A stretch of DNA of 64,000 nt from positions 186,001-250,000 of the forward strand of contig NZ_JAVRHN010000005.1 in the NCBI RefSeq assembly GCF_031846645.1. Reading direction: 5' to 3'. A model generated the notes under the pieces. It did no database searches. It saw nothing but the letters and a program-made list of their open reading frames with translations, and was not told where the DNA came from. Position 1 is the stretch's first letter; every line of letters starts with the position of its first letter. Of the stretch, positions 17,346 to 26,339 are shown piece after piece. Position numbers and translations under genes: made by a program. Source of the DNA: Autumnicola psychrophila. Its GTDB lineage: Bacteria; Bacteroidota; Bacteroidia; Flavobacteriales; Flavobacteriaceae.

Positions 17346-18547
17346 AATACAAAAACTATCATCTTACCTACTGTACCAATGTGCATCCCGGGGAAGACTG
17401 GGCAACCACTTTCACTCAGCTTAAGAAGTATATCCTGCCTTTAAAGGAAAAATTGGCACCTGAGACACCCTTTGGCATCGGCTTGAGATTGTCGGCAAAA
17501 GCTGCAGCCGGTCTCCTGGAAAATAACGGGCTGGACAAATTTCAAAAATGGCTTGAACAAAACGACCTGTACGTATTCACCATGAATGGCTTCCCTTACG
17601 GCACTTTTCACGCCACGCATGTTAAAGAAAAGGTACATGACCCCGACTGGAGCACTAAGGAAAGACTAAAATACACCGGGGACCTTATTGAAATTTTGGG
17701 CAAGCTTATACCGGCGGAAATTAGTTCAGGCAGCATTTCAACATCTCCCGTATCTTATAGGTTTACTCAGAAAAATATTAAAAATGATAAGGAGACTGAA
17801 CAGAAGATCACTGAAAATTTCGCTGCTGTTGTGGAGCTGCTTTTTCAGCTGAAGGAAAGTACAGGTACAGAGATTCATCTGGATATAGAACCCGAACCGG
17901 ATGGAATGGTAGAAAGTTCAGCCGAGGCGGTAGCATTCTTTGAATATTTAGTACAGGATGTTGGGGTACTTCTACAAAAAAAGCTCAGGGTCCCGGCGGA
18001 AAAAGCACATGCCATCATTTTGGATCATCTTAGGATCTGCTATGATGTTTGCCATTCTGCCCTTCTTTATGAGGAACCATCTGAAGTCATGGCAAATTTT
18101 GAGAAAGCAGGAATAAAGATTGGAAAAATCCAAATAAGTTCAGCCTTGAAGATCGCTATTCCCCTGGAGCAACCTGAGCGGAAAAGAATTCAGGACCGTT
18201 TGACAGCTTTTGCAGATTCTGTTTATTTACATCAGGTAGTGGGTTTACTACCCGACGGTTCTTTTGAACGCTATAAAGATCTTCCGGCTGCCTTAGAAAG
18301 TTTGCCCGTGACCCATTCCACCGAATGGCGAATTCATTTCCACGTTCCCATTTTTGCTGCGGAATATGATGAGATCTGCTCTACCCGGCAACAAATAGAA
18401 AAGGTTTTTTCCCTACCAAACCTGAAGGAGATCACTTCTCATCTTGAGATAGAGACCTACACCTGGGATGTATTGCCCGAAAAGAATCAAAGCTCTTTAA
18501 CCGAATCTATTGCCCATGAATATCGGTGGGTGCTAAGTAACCTTTAA
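17342..18547 (+). CDS. eboE: EboE, TIM-barrel metabolite traffic protein
   Basis: A 401-residue protein of the xylose-isomerase-like TIM-barrel type. Visible acidic and histidine positions that could bind a metal include HLDIEPEPDG near 179-188, CYDVCHSALL near 233-242 and the HFHVPIF segment near 334-340. The start is TTG inside TTGA, which overlaps the stop of eboD by 4 nt. The N-terminal YHLTYCTNVHPGE is what family members begin with, so this start is credible. Proposed roles include isomerising or epimerising the Ebo intermediate; the actual reaction is unknown. eboF begins 3 nt after the stop. Confidence 0.9.
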   Translation: MKYKNYHLTYCTNVHPGEDWATTFTQLKKYILPLKEKLAPETPFGIGLRLSAKAAAGLLENNGLDKFQKWLEQNDLYVFTMNGFPYGTFHATHVKEKVHDPDWSTKERLKYTGDLIEILGKLIPAEISSGSISTSPVSYRFTQKNIKNDKETEQKITENFAAVVELLFQLKESTGTEIHLDIEPEPDGMVESSAEAVAFFEYLVQDVGVLLQKKLRVPAEKAHAIILDHLRICYDVCHSALLYEEPSEVMANFEKAGIKIGKIQISSALKIAIPLEQPERKRIQDRLTAFADSVYLHQVVGLLPDGSFERYKDLPAALESLPVTHSTEWRIHFHVPIFAAEYDEICSTRQQIEKVFSLPNLKEITSHLEIETYTWDVLPEKNQSSLTESIAHEYRWVLSNL

Positions 18548-18550
18548 AAA

Positions 18551-19921
18551 ATGAAAAAAACAGTCGTTATTAATGTAGTTGGACTTTCAAAGAATTTAGT
18601 GGGAGACAAAACACCTTTCTTAAAAGGGTGGGCAGGAAAAAAACAGGTAAGAGCTATAGATCCGGTACTTCCCGCTGTTACGTGTAGCGCCCAGGCTACT
18701 TACCTTACAGGGAAATATCCTGAAGAGACAGGGATTGTAGGCAATGGCTGGTTTTTTAAAGAGGAAAGTGAAGTGAAATTCTGGAGGCAACCCAACCAGC
18801 TTGTACAAAGCGAAAAGATCTGGGAAACGCTGAAGAAAAGTAATCCGGATTTCACCTGTGCAAATTTTTTCTGGTGGTACAATATGTATTCCTCTGTGGA
18901 CTATTCGATCACCCCTCGCCCAATGTATCCGGCAGACGGCAGGAAAATTCCTGATATCTATACCTTCCCCTCCCATTTAAGAGATGATCTGCAGAGGGAA
19001 TTAGGACAATTTCCTCTGTTCAAATTCTGGGGCCCTGCCACTTCAATTGAGGCTTCAACATGGATTGCTCGGGCCTCGAAGATGGTCGATGCACAAAATG
19101 ATCCCACTTTGACTCTCATTTATATTCCACACCTGGATTATAATTTTCAGCGCCTGGATTCACATCATCCCAATATTGACAAAGACCTGAAACAGGTGGA
19201 CGAAATTTGTCAGGACCTTATCAACTACTATGAATCTAAAGGTGCTGAAGTAATTTTACTTTCTGAATATGGAATAACTGAAGTAGAACGTCCTGTTTAT
19301 ATCAACAAACTGCTAAGGGAAAAAAACTGTATCGCTGTCAGGGAGGAACTGGGTTATGATGTTTTTGATGCTGGCGCCAGTGAAGCTTTTGCTGTTTGTG
19401 ATCACCAGCTCGCCCACATTTACGTCAGGGACAAAAGCAGGATTTCTGAAATAGGAAAACTGCTAGGGGAGCTACCCGGAATTGAAAAGTTAATTACAGG
19501 AGAAGAGAAAAAGGAGTATCACCTGGATCATGAACGTGCCGGAGATATTATTGCTATTGCCGACAAGGATTCCTGGTTTTGTTACTATTACTGGCTGGAT
19601 GACAAAAAAGCTCCTGACTACGCCCGAACAGTCGACATTCACCGGAAGCCGGGATATGACCCTGCGGAGCTTTTTATCGATCCTGACATAAAATTCCCCA
19701 AGCTGAAAATAGGTCTGAAATTACTACGGAAAAAGCTGGGCTTCCGGACACTCATGGATGTAGTTCCGTTAAAGCCTGAGCTGGTAAAAGGTTCCCACGG
19801 CCGCCGTCCTGAATCAACCGGGGATTGGCCGATCTTCATTTCTTCTTCTAAGGGAAAAGAAGCAACCTTAAAACCTGTGGCTGTCTTTGACGAGATTAGA
19901 TCCGCGGTACTTTCAGAATGA
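18551..19921 (+). CDS. eboF: Alkaline phosphatase/nucleotide pyrophosphatase-like protein EboF
   Basis: A 456-residue member of the alkaline phosphatase superfamily, phosphodiesterase/pyrophosphatase branch. Active-site features are the nucleophile region PAVTCSAQATYLTG (about 40-53), LIYIPHLDYNFQRLD with metal-binding Asp (about 191-205), SEYGIT near 236-241 and DHQLAH near 285-290. Family members hydrolyse phosphodiester or nucleotide-sugar bonds. No signal peptide is seen, so it should act in the cytosol, perhaps releasing phosphate or a nucleotide from the Ebo intermediate. It closes the operon, and the next gene is convergent, 29 nt away. Confidence 0.9.
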   Translation: MKKTVVINVVGLSKNLVGDKTPFLKGWAGKKQVRAIDPVLPAVTCSAQATYLTGKYPEETGIVGNGWFFKEESEVKFWRQPNQLVQSEKIWETLKKSNPDFTCANFFWWYNMYSSVDYSITPRPMYPADGRKIPDIYTFPSHLRDDLQRELGQFPLFKFWGPATSIEASTWIARASKMVDAQNDPTLTLIYIPHLDYNFQRLDSHHPNIDKDLKQVDEICQDLINYYESKGAEVILLSEYGITEVERPVYINKLLREKNCIAVREELGYDVFDAGASEAFAVCDHQLAHIYVRDKSRISEIGKLLGELPGIEKLITGEEKKEYHLDHERAGDIIAIADKDSWFCYYYWLDDKKAPDYARTVDIHRKPGYDPAELFIDPDIKFPKLKIGLKLLRKKLGFRTLMDVVPLKPELVKGSHGRRPESTGDWPIFISSSKGKEATLKPVAVFDEIRSAVLSE

Positions 19922-19950
19922 ACTAGCTCATCACATAAAGCTAACTTTAT

Positions 19951-21264
19951 TTAAGGAGCAACCATTTTAAAAACCTTGCCGGTAGTACCTATAGGGCCTT
20001 CTTCATCGGTTGTAAGAATAAACATTTCTCCTTCCTTGTTCTGACCGAAAGACAATAAATAATGGCCGATTGAAGTAGAGTTGGTCTGAGCAATTTTCAG
20101 CTCTTGAAAATCCCACATGCCGGTCTCTTTTGGAGTTGAAACGAACACGGCTCCCGCAGGTTTTCCATGATGCTGCGTCCAGGTGCCAAAAATGTACTTT
20201 CCGTCCATATTTCTAAGGTCTTCACCCCTGTAAACATAACCTCCTATGACGACCAGGCCTTTGCCTCCATGGTCGGTCCCGCCTTGTTTAAATTCAATCA
20301 CAGGACTTATTAAAGGGTTGCCCATCTTATCTTTTTCGGGACATTTCTCCTTCTCTTTATCGTTATTATAGGCATTGAAGCAGTGTGTTCCTTCCATCAC
20401 GTTCCATCCATAATTGCCACCTTTTGTGATCACACTTACTTCTTCCCAAAGTACCTGTCCTGCATCTCCCGCAATGAGATCATTGGTTCCTTTCATGTCA
20501 AACGAGAACCTGTACGGATTTCTGAGCCCGTAGGCGTAGATCTCGTCCATTCCCTCCTTATCTACAAAAGGATTGTCATCAGGAATATTATAAGGAGCAT
20601 CTCCATTTACGTCAATTCTCAGGATACTGCCCAGCAGGTTTTGCTCTACATCCTGCCCATTACCACCGGCATTTTCCCCATACCAATCAGGTACATGTCC
20701 CATGTCGATATCATTTGCCCCACCACCATCGCCAAGGGCAATGTAGAGGTAATTGTCTGGCCCAAAGGCCAAAGTCCCAGCATTGTGATTATCCTGTGGC
20801 TGATCGACCTTCAGAATGATCTTTTCTGAAGCTTTGTCAGCCATATCGGGGTTATCCGGAGAGACCCTGAATTCTGAAATGTGGCTGGTATGATCCCAGT
20901 TCTCGGGACCATCCCCACTCAGGGGTGCACTATAATAGACGAAGAACCTGCCGTTTTCACTATAATTGGGGTGAAAAGCAAGTCCTAACAAACCTCGTTC
21001 TTCATGGGCATCTTTTAGTTCAACTATCTTATTTTTCAGATTTAAGAATGGTTCTTCCAAAAGTCCTTTTTGGGGAGTATGAATTCGGATCACCCCTACC
21101 TGGTCAACGATGAAATACCTTCCAGATTCATCAGGAGATTCAACAAATGCCACAGGGGAAACTAGATTATCTGCTACAACCTCCAGTCCTACCGATTCCT
21201 GCGAAAAAGTTGCGAAGGATATAGTTAATAAGCAGATTAAAGAGAAAAAGGATTTGATTTTCAT
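19951..21264 (-). CDS. PQQ-dependent sugar dehydrogenase (aldose sugar dehydrogenase type)
   Basis: A 437-residue secreted six-bladed propeller with a Sec signal (MKIKSFFSLICLLTISFATF). DNHNAGTLAFGPDNYLYIA near 157-175 carries the histidine and substrate/PQQ region of soluble glucose/aldose dehydrogenases. GDGGG, FAYGLRNPYRFSFD-like (YAYGLRNPYRFSF) and GGNYGWNVMEGTHCF are further family marks. It would oxidise aldoses in the periplasm with PQQ, feeding electrons to the respiratory chain. It is convergent with eboF and stands alone. PQQ synthesis genes are not in this window, so the cofactor may be scavenged. Confidence 0.9.
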   Translation of the reverse strand: MKIKSFFSLICLLTISFATFSQESVGLEVVADNLVSPVAFVESPDESGRYFIVDQVGVIRIHTPQKGLLEEPFLNLKNKIVELKDAHEERGLLGLAFHPNYSENGRFFVYYSAPLSGDGPENWDHTSHISEFRVSPDNPDMADKASEKIILKVDQPQDNHNAGTLAFGPDNYLYIALGDGGGANDIDMGHVPDWYGENAGGNGQDVEQNLLGSILRIDVNGDAPYNIPDDNPFVDKEGMDEIYAYGLRNPYRFSFDMKGTNDLIAGDAGQVLWEEVSVITKGGNYGWNVMEGTHCFNAYNNDKEKEKCPEKDKMGNPLISPVIEFKQGGTDHGGKGLVVIGGYVYRGEDLRNMDGKYIFGTWTQHHGKPAGAVFVSTPKETGMWDFQELKIAQTNSTSIGHYLLSFGQNKEGEMFILTTDEEGPIGTTGKVFKMVAP

Positions 21265-21664
21265 AATGGTCTATTTTTAGTGGAATTCCTTGTTATCAAT
21301 CTGTTAGCAAGGTACACAAAACCATATACAGCAGTGGTTAACAGGCTGTTAAAGACTGACATATGACTGATAAGTCTATAAATACTAAATCGACATTTAA
21401 CCGCTCTATTTAACTATGATTTAAACTTATCCTCTTATTAACTTTAAAGAGAGTAAAGTATTAGTTCTTCAATAGTATTTCTATCATTTTATTTTAAAAA
21501 AAAGAAGAATATTTGAATGTAATTTTATCCATGGCTATCTATAGTAAAAATCGATTCCGCTAGGAGAGACATTTTATTTTTAAGTTTTTTATTCAGAATA
21601 GAGGATATAATTGTTAATTATGACATATTTTTTAGCTTTCTTGATCCTGTTCCACGACCTGGTG
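21265..21664. other. Intergenic region between sugar dehydrogenase and channel genes
   Basis: No gene is supported. The sequence is AT-rich and must contain the promoter of the sugar dehydrogenase and the 3' end of the channel transcript; a TACCTTGC around 21309-21316 (minus) is a one-base-short version of the TAnnTTTG box. Confidence 0.4.
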
Positions 21665-22609
21665 CTAGCTAAGGCCCTCGCTTCTAAGCAAGCTCCCCAA
21701 AATACGCCTACGCTCAACCAACTCTTGTGAGTTTCTTTGAGTCAAACTGCGCGGTAAATCTTCATTGCCTGGGGAAACTTCAGCTTTAGGCAAGCTGCGG
21801 GAGAAATTTTTATCTAGATTTCGAAGAAAATCTGACAGAGAAGAACGCAAAATTTTCAATTCCTCCCGAAAATTTTCTCCCTTGTTAGATTTAAGAAGAA
21901 TTGATAAAGCCTCATCTAATCTTGTGATATTAATACTGAACGAGTCTTTCACTTGGGACCGACTGTAGTAATGAACAACAGGATAAGCCTGATGACTTAC
22001 GGAATGTTCGTCTACCTTCTCCTGAAGGTCAAGGATCTGTAGGTAACTATAGGGGGAATCTAGTCTAAGTAACTTATTTGCTATGGCCTGGGGGCTATTA
22101 CCCAAATTATGGATGCTTTTCGCCAGGGTTCTTTTCTTTACCACAGCAGATGAAACTGAAAGAAAATAAGTCATCGAGCTGGTGAAAAAAATGAATCCAA
22201 AGAAGGAAAAGCAGCTCGTAACCAGTTCAAAAAAAGGCGATATAGGTTTAAAATTTCCCATCCCCAGAGTAGAAAGTATATATCCAGTAAAATAGAGCCG
22301 TTCCCAGAAATTTGCTACTCTGCCGCTACTGTTAGTAATATCCTCGGGGTTGGAAGAATAAACCAGGAAAAGTCCAAACCAAATCATAGAAAGCCATACT
22401 GCGAGGATCATGAGATTTATGAATAGCCCGTGATAGTTATAAAGCTTTCTCCCAAAAATCCCCACACAGAACTGTAGTATCCTATCTGATAAAATTGCCA
22501 CATTTTCAGAAATAAAACCCGCCCCACTGGCGGAAAGAGTAGTGTAAAAGAAATCATGTATAGCTATTAATAGTATAATGAATCCAAGGATTAGCAATGT
22601 TTCTGACAT
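21665..22609 (-). CDS. Two-TM potassium-channel-like membrane protein
   Basis: A 314-residue protein with an N-terminal membrane helix (3-19), a helix near 65-84, a re-entrant pore-like segment and a further helix (about 132-155). It resembles the bacterial ion-channel (Ion_trans_2) family. The segment YILSTLGMGNFKPIS occupies the filter position. The canonical TVGYGD is absent, so K+ selectivity is doubtful. The cytosolic C-terminus (about 160-314) is helical and has no RCK nucleotide-binding motif. It could be a non-selective or mechanically gated channel. The next gene upstream is a small membrane protein 27 nt away, probably in the same transcript. Confidence 0.7.
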   Translation of the reverse strand: MSETLLILGFIILLIAIHDFFYTTLSASGAGFISENVAILSDRILQFCVGIFGRKLYNYHGLFINLMILAVWLSMIWFGLFLVYSSNPEDITNSSGRVANFWERLYFTGYILSTLGMGNFKPISPFFELVTSCFSFFGFIFFTSSMTYFLSVSSAVVKKRTLAKSIHNLGNSPQAIANKLLRLDSPYSYLQILDLQEKVDEHSVSHQAYPVVHYYSRSQVKDSFSINITRLDEALSILLKSNKGENFREELKILRSSLSDFLRNLDKNFSRSLPKAEVSPGNEDLPRSLTQRNSQELVERRRILGSLLRSEGLS

Positions 22610-22636
22610 TTTATTATTTATTTGTTTTTATCTATG

Positions 22637-22864
22637 TTATAATTTTTGAGAAGCCAATATAAATAGACCCTGAAATTCATCCTGAAATCCTACAAAAAAA
22701 GAATCATTAGGTGAAATTTCTTTCTCTCCTTTAGAATCAACCTCTATTACAGGCTCACAGAAAACTTCTTCTGCTATCCACCATCCCAACTCTACAATTA
22801 CTATTGAAGCGAAAATCAGACACCATAGCCGCTTATTCGCATCTCTCTCTCTTTTGAAATCCAT
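22637..22864 (-). CDS. Small hypothetical membrane protein
   Basis: A 75-residue protein from an ATG at 22864 (a longer frame opens at TTG). It has a charged N-terminus (MDFKRERDANKR), one membrane helix (LWCLIFASIVIVELGWWIAE) and an acidic exterior or lumenal tail. I recognise no family. It lies 27 nt upstream of the channel gene, so it may be a partner subunit, but this is only positional. Confidence 0.45.
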   Translation of the reverse strand: MDFKRERDANKRLWCLIFASIVIVELGWWIAEEVFCEPVIEVDSKGEKEISPNDSFFVGFQDEFQGLFILASQKL

Positions 22865-23010
22865 AACGTAATTTGTATCAATTTTGAACAAATTAGTTAT
22901 TATGGATTTCGCCCTGTTCTATTATTTTAGAAAATACATTCACTATCCCAGGATAATGGTAATTTAGATTGTAATGTCTTTGTCAAGGAACCATAGATTT
23001 TCATTATATG

Positions 23011-23605
23011 CTAAACCTTTGCAGCTCTAAGACGCCAAGCATTTGCTATTACCGCAACAGGGCTGCAATAGCCAAGGCAGCAATTATAGGTGAAAGAAGT
23101 ATTACTAAAAATGACTACGGCAATCCTGCTGCAACTGGAATACCCAGGGTCTTGTTTTCAATAAGCTCGTTCAAAAAACATCCAGGTGGCATAAAAAACA
23201 ACAGGAACAGATAGCCCTAAATGAACCCATTTCCGGTACTTTCAATCCATTAGCTCTAACAGTGGATTATCTGAAAACATTTCCTCAGACATCGCTGCTA
23301 TTAAATTAGGAACGGTGAAGACAGTAGCAGTCAAGAACTTCTTCAGCAGTTTCTTAAGTCTTATCATCTCCATCCACACCTCCTTCCATAGGCACAAGAT
23401 CCATCCCGCAAATTGGGCAGGAACCCATTTCATCCTCTACTGTTTTAGGATGCATGAGGGAGGTAAATCACTGAGGCATCTTTTGCGAAAACGGTACTTC
23501 CACAAGATTCACCCTACACACCGTGCAATCCCCGGGTTTGTTGTAGGTTTTTTCCTCCTCGCAGTACATTGGATAATAAAAGGTTCCAGATCCTCCCGTC
23601 GCTTT
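23011..23605 (-). pseudogene. Decayed copper P-type ATPase (CopA-like): metal-binding domains, TM1-3 region and last TMs
   Basis: In-frame pieces of one ATPase are visible on the minus strand. YNKPGDCTVCRVNLVE and MHPKTVEDEMGSCPICGMD are the two YHS-like heavy-metal-binding domains. KKFLTATVFTVPNLIAA, then after a stop VHLGLSVPVVFYATWMFF, are the first membrane helices ending in FERAY. At about 23160 the sequence jumps to NKTLGIPVAAG and ILLSPIIAALAIAA, ending (after a frameshift) VIANAWRLRAAKV, which are the last two membrane helices. Some 450-500 residues with the phosphorylation and ATP-binding domains are deleted, and several stops interrupt the rest. A TAA alone separates it from the HMA gene upstream. 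Confidence 0.85.
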
Positions 23606-23854
23606 TTATGTATTTTCTTTAGACGGTTTTTTGGGTTTCTCTCCCGGCACAGTGATAGAATAAGTTCCTCCATCTTCCTCCAGCTTTTTCTGAAAGGTTT
23701 TAAGTGGAATATGTTTATCCATCTCTATCATCGCCTCTTCCTTTTCTAGGTCTACCGAAGCCTTTGTGACTCCTTCTACTTCATTTAAGGTTTTTTCGAC
23801 ACGGCTACGGCAGCCGTTGCAGGTCATCCCGTGAACAGCATAGGTATGCGTCAT
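23606..23854 (-). CDS. HMA-domain copper-binding protein (second HMA unit of decayed CopA)
   Basis: An 82-residue protein with one heavy-metal-associated fold; GMTCNGC at 9-15 gives the CxxC copper site. The C-terminal tail (PGEKPKKPSKENT) is the basic linker found between the HMA and metal-binding domains of Bacteroidetes CopA, and after the stop the frame continues as the decayed ATPase. It is therefore a broken-off domain. It might still be made as a CopZ-like chaperone: the fold is intact and the ATG overlaps the stop of the HMA gene upstream by 4 nt. Confidence 0.75.
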   Translation of the reverse strand: MTHTYAVHGMTCNGCRSRVEKTLNEVEGVTKASVDLEKEEAMIEMDKHIPLKTFQKKLEEDGGTYSITVPGEKPKKPSKENT

Positions 23855-24093
23855 ATTGTTTGAGAACTACCTTCATCCTCAAGTGGTAGAGCAATAGAAT
23901 AGCTTCCTTTCGTTTCTTCCAGTGCCTGCTGTAGCTTTGCCACGGGCACATGCTGCTTCATCTCAATAACTGCCTGTTCATTCTGAAGGTTTACTTCAAC
24001 ATTAGATACTCCTTCAACTCCCTGCAAAGCTTTCTCCACCGTACTTCGGCAGCCGTTGCAGGTCATTCCTGATATTTTATATTTATGGGTCAT
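23851..24093 (-). CDS. HMA-domain copper-binding protein (first HMA unit of decayed CopA)
   Basis: An 80-residue heavy-metal-associated domain with GMTCNGC at 9-15 and the usual beta-alpha-beta-beta-alpha-beta pattern. It is a close duplicate of the downstream 82-residue HMA protein (MTHxYxxxGMTCNGCRS at both starts). It is either a stand-alone Cu(I) chaperone of the CopZ type or, more likely by origin, the N-terminal domain of the CopA ATPase whose remains follow. The TGA stop overlaps the next ATG. No promoter was identified; the APC permease gene begins 1.4 kb away and ends 60 nt upstream. Confidence 0.75.
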   Translation of the reverse strand: MTHKYKISGMTCNGCRSTVEKALQGVEGVSNVEVNLQNEQAVIEMKQHVPVAKLQQALEETKGSYSIALPLEDEGSSQTI

Positions 24094-24153
24094 TTAATTA
24101 CGTTTTTAGTTAAAATAATTTACGCTACTATTCTGTAAAAGTAGAATTTGTAT

Positions 24154-25476
24154 TTACTCATGGGAATGCATATCAGCTTCCCCTTCGTCAAACCTGTTTT
24201 TCAGAAAGAAAAATTCAGCAATAAAAATTAGAATAATAGAAGGAACCGCGACATAAATTATAAATATGTCAGTTTGAGATTTTACAATCAAGAAGGCAAG
24301 AAGAACAACAACATCAAGAATAATTGCTGTAATCAAAATAGCTGATTTTGCTTTTACTTCCTTTCTCAGATATCTCAAAACCCCCACATGAACGATTATA
24401 TCCATGACCAGGTAGAAAATAGCACCCAAAGAAGCAATTCGGCTTAGGTCAAAGAATATGGTCAAGATAATTGCAATTACTACTATATATATCAGCATAT
24501 GCCTTTGGATAGTTCCAGACATTCCAAGATGGCTATGGGGGATTAAATGCATATCTGTGAGCATTCCTGTCATCCGGGAAACTGCAAAAATACTGGCGAT
24601 CACCCCGGAAACCGTTGCTATAATAGCAATTCCAACGGTAAAGATTAATCCAAAATCCCCGAACAGGGGCCGAGCAGCTTCCGCAAGCGAGTAATCTTTT
24701 GCTTCTATTATTTGAGTAATAGAAAGATTCGATCCTACAGCCAGAGCTACTAAAAAATAGATTACCACACAAGTTGATAAAGAAATTACTATGGCCCTAC
24801 TAACATTTTTGTGAGGCTTTTCAATTTCACTCCCGCTATTGGTTATAGTAGTAAAACCTTTATATGCCAAAATAGATAAGGCAAGTGCAGCAACATAATC
24901 AACAATGCTGTTTTTGCGTTCTTCAGAAGGAACAGCCGCATCCAGATCCACCCCGGAAGCCCAAAGGGCTCCAGCTGCAAAAATAATTAAACCTCCAATT
25001 TTTAAAGCTGCCATATAAAGGGAGATTTTTCCAATTGCTTTATTTCCAAGAATATTTACAACAAAGGCTGTTATAAGCAATCCTACCCCTAAGGCTGGAA
25101 CCCAGAAGCTTCTTTCCCCAGCATCAAATAGCTGCAAGGTGTAACTCCCAAATGTCCTGGCGACCAGGCTTTCATTAATAATCATAGAAAAGGCCATGAG
25201 CAAAGATGCGGCAGCTGTAATAGTTCCTTTGCCATACGCTTTTTGCAGGTACATAGCTATCCCTCCTGCTGAAGGATAAGCATTGGACATTTTAATATAA
25301 GAGTAGGCACTAAAACCGGAAATAATTCCTCCCAGGATAAAAGCATATGCAAAGTATTCCCCGGAGAGTTCGGCCACCTGCCCAAGGAGCGCAAAAATCC
25401 CTGCACCAATCATTACACCTGTTCCCATTGCCACCGCACCGGTAAGGGAAAGGCTGTTCTTTTTATATTCAGACAT
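24154..25476 (-). CDS. APC-superfamily amino acid permease
   Basis: A 440-residue transporter with 12 membrane segments. MGTGVMIGAGIFALLG at about 17-32 is the unwound helix-1 motif of the APC family that binds the substrate carboxylate and amine. The second membrane segment region SAYSYIKMSNAYPSAGGIA and the helix-6 area near ALSILAYKGF are typical. Such permeases import amino acids or polyamines with H+ or Na+. The substrate cannot be assigned. The short C-terminus EADMHSHE is acidic/His-rich. It sits between the HMA genes and the PRC-barrel gene, 110 nt from the latter, and probably has its own promoter. Confidence 0.88.
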   Translation of the reverse strand: MSEYKKNSLSLTGAVAMGTGVMIGAGIFALLGQVAELSGEYFAYAFILGGIISGFSAYSYIKMSNAYPSAGGIAMYLQKAYGKGTITAAASLLMAFSMIINESLVARTFGSYTLQLFDAGERSFWVPALGVGLLITAFVVNILGNKAIGKISLYMAALKIGGLIIFAAGALWASGVDLDAAVPSEERKNSIVDYVAALALSILAYKGFTTITNSGSEIEKPHKNVSRAIVISLSTCVVIYFLVALAVGSNLSITQIIEAKDYSLAEAARPLFGDFGLIFTVGIAIIATVSGVIASIFAVSRMTGMLTDMHLIPHSHLGMSGTIQRHMLIYIVVIAIILTIFFDLSRIASLGAIFYLVMDIIVHVGVLRYLRKEVKAKSAILITAIILDVVVLLAFLIVKSQTDIFIIYVAVPSIILIFIAEFFFLKNRFDEGEADMHSHE

Positions 25477-25588
25477 ATAATTCTTTAAAAAAAATCAATC
25501 AACCTTCAATATAACTTCAAAAAAAGGAAATTCCGGGCTTTCATTTAATAAGCTGAATTCCTTTGACTATAAGTAGACCTGCATTTCC

Positions 25589-26140
25589 TCATTCTTCATC
25601 AGAACCGAAAAAAGTCCTTTCATTGAAATCCTCCTGGTTGTAAAAATTCCCTTGCGTATAACTGATTTCCTCCTTTTGTTTTGCGGAAAAAATTAGCAGA
25701 GTCTTCTTTTCATCTTCAATAGCGAGACTTTTTAAGTTTTTATAGGTGGGCAATGTTTTTAGTTTCTCAGCACTTACTTGTTCCTGAACAACAATTTTTT
25801 GTTTCTCTTGATTTAGTTCTGCTCTTCCTATGGGAATTAAAACATCCTTATCCTCTTTTACATTTATCTCTAATCCCACAACGAGGTATCTTATTCTTTT
25901 CTGGGTTTTGTCGAACAAAAAATCCTTCAGCTTTCCCACTCTTGTTCCAGTAGCATCAACTATCTGCCTTCCATAAATCCTGGAAAAATGATCATCAATT
26001 TTGTAGTCGCTGTTCTTAAGCTCTTCCAAATGTTCAAGTGGTGCAGAAATCTCATTAGGATCTCTTGAGGTACTTCTTTTTATATCCTGACCAACCTCAT
26101 CATATTTCCACTTCTGTATCATTATTCTGTGTCTCGTCAT
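25589..26140 (-). CDS. PRC-barrel domain protein
   Basis: A 183-residue soluble protein with a PRC-barrel fold at about 58-125: GRQIVDATGTRVGKLKDFLF followed by KRIRYLVVG and VLIPIGRA. PRC barrels occur in photosynthetic reaction-centre H subunits, RimM and many stress-linked proteins of unknown role, where they mediate protein contacts. The tail is charged (YNQEDFNERTFFGSDEE). An internal ATG at codon 7 is another possible start. It is alone between the permease gene and the copper ATPase gene, with about 200 nt of AT-rich spacer above it. Envelope stress is a guess from similar genes. Confidence 0.8.
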   Translation of the reverse strand: MTRHRIMIQKWKYDEVGQDIKRSTSRDPNEISAPLEHLEELKNSDYKIDDHFSRIYGRQIVDATGTRVGKLKDFLFDKTQKRIRYLVVGLEINVKEDKDVLIPIGRAELNQEKQKIVVQEQVSAEKLKTLPTYKNLKSLAIEDEKKTLLIFSAKQKEEISYTQGNFYNQEDFNERTFFGSDEE

Positions 26141-26339
26141 ATCCTAATTTTAATCGGGTTTAATTATTTCAAAACATATCATTAAAAACTAAACATATTA
26201 TTTTTCAAAGTAAAAATTGGACCCTTGATTTCCCTTTATAATTCTAATCAGTGAGAAAGAAATATTTTAGCCTTTGCAAGTGTCTCCATTGCAAAATTTT
26301 TCATGAAAATTAAATGAAATTTTCCAAGAACTTTTTCTC

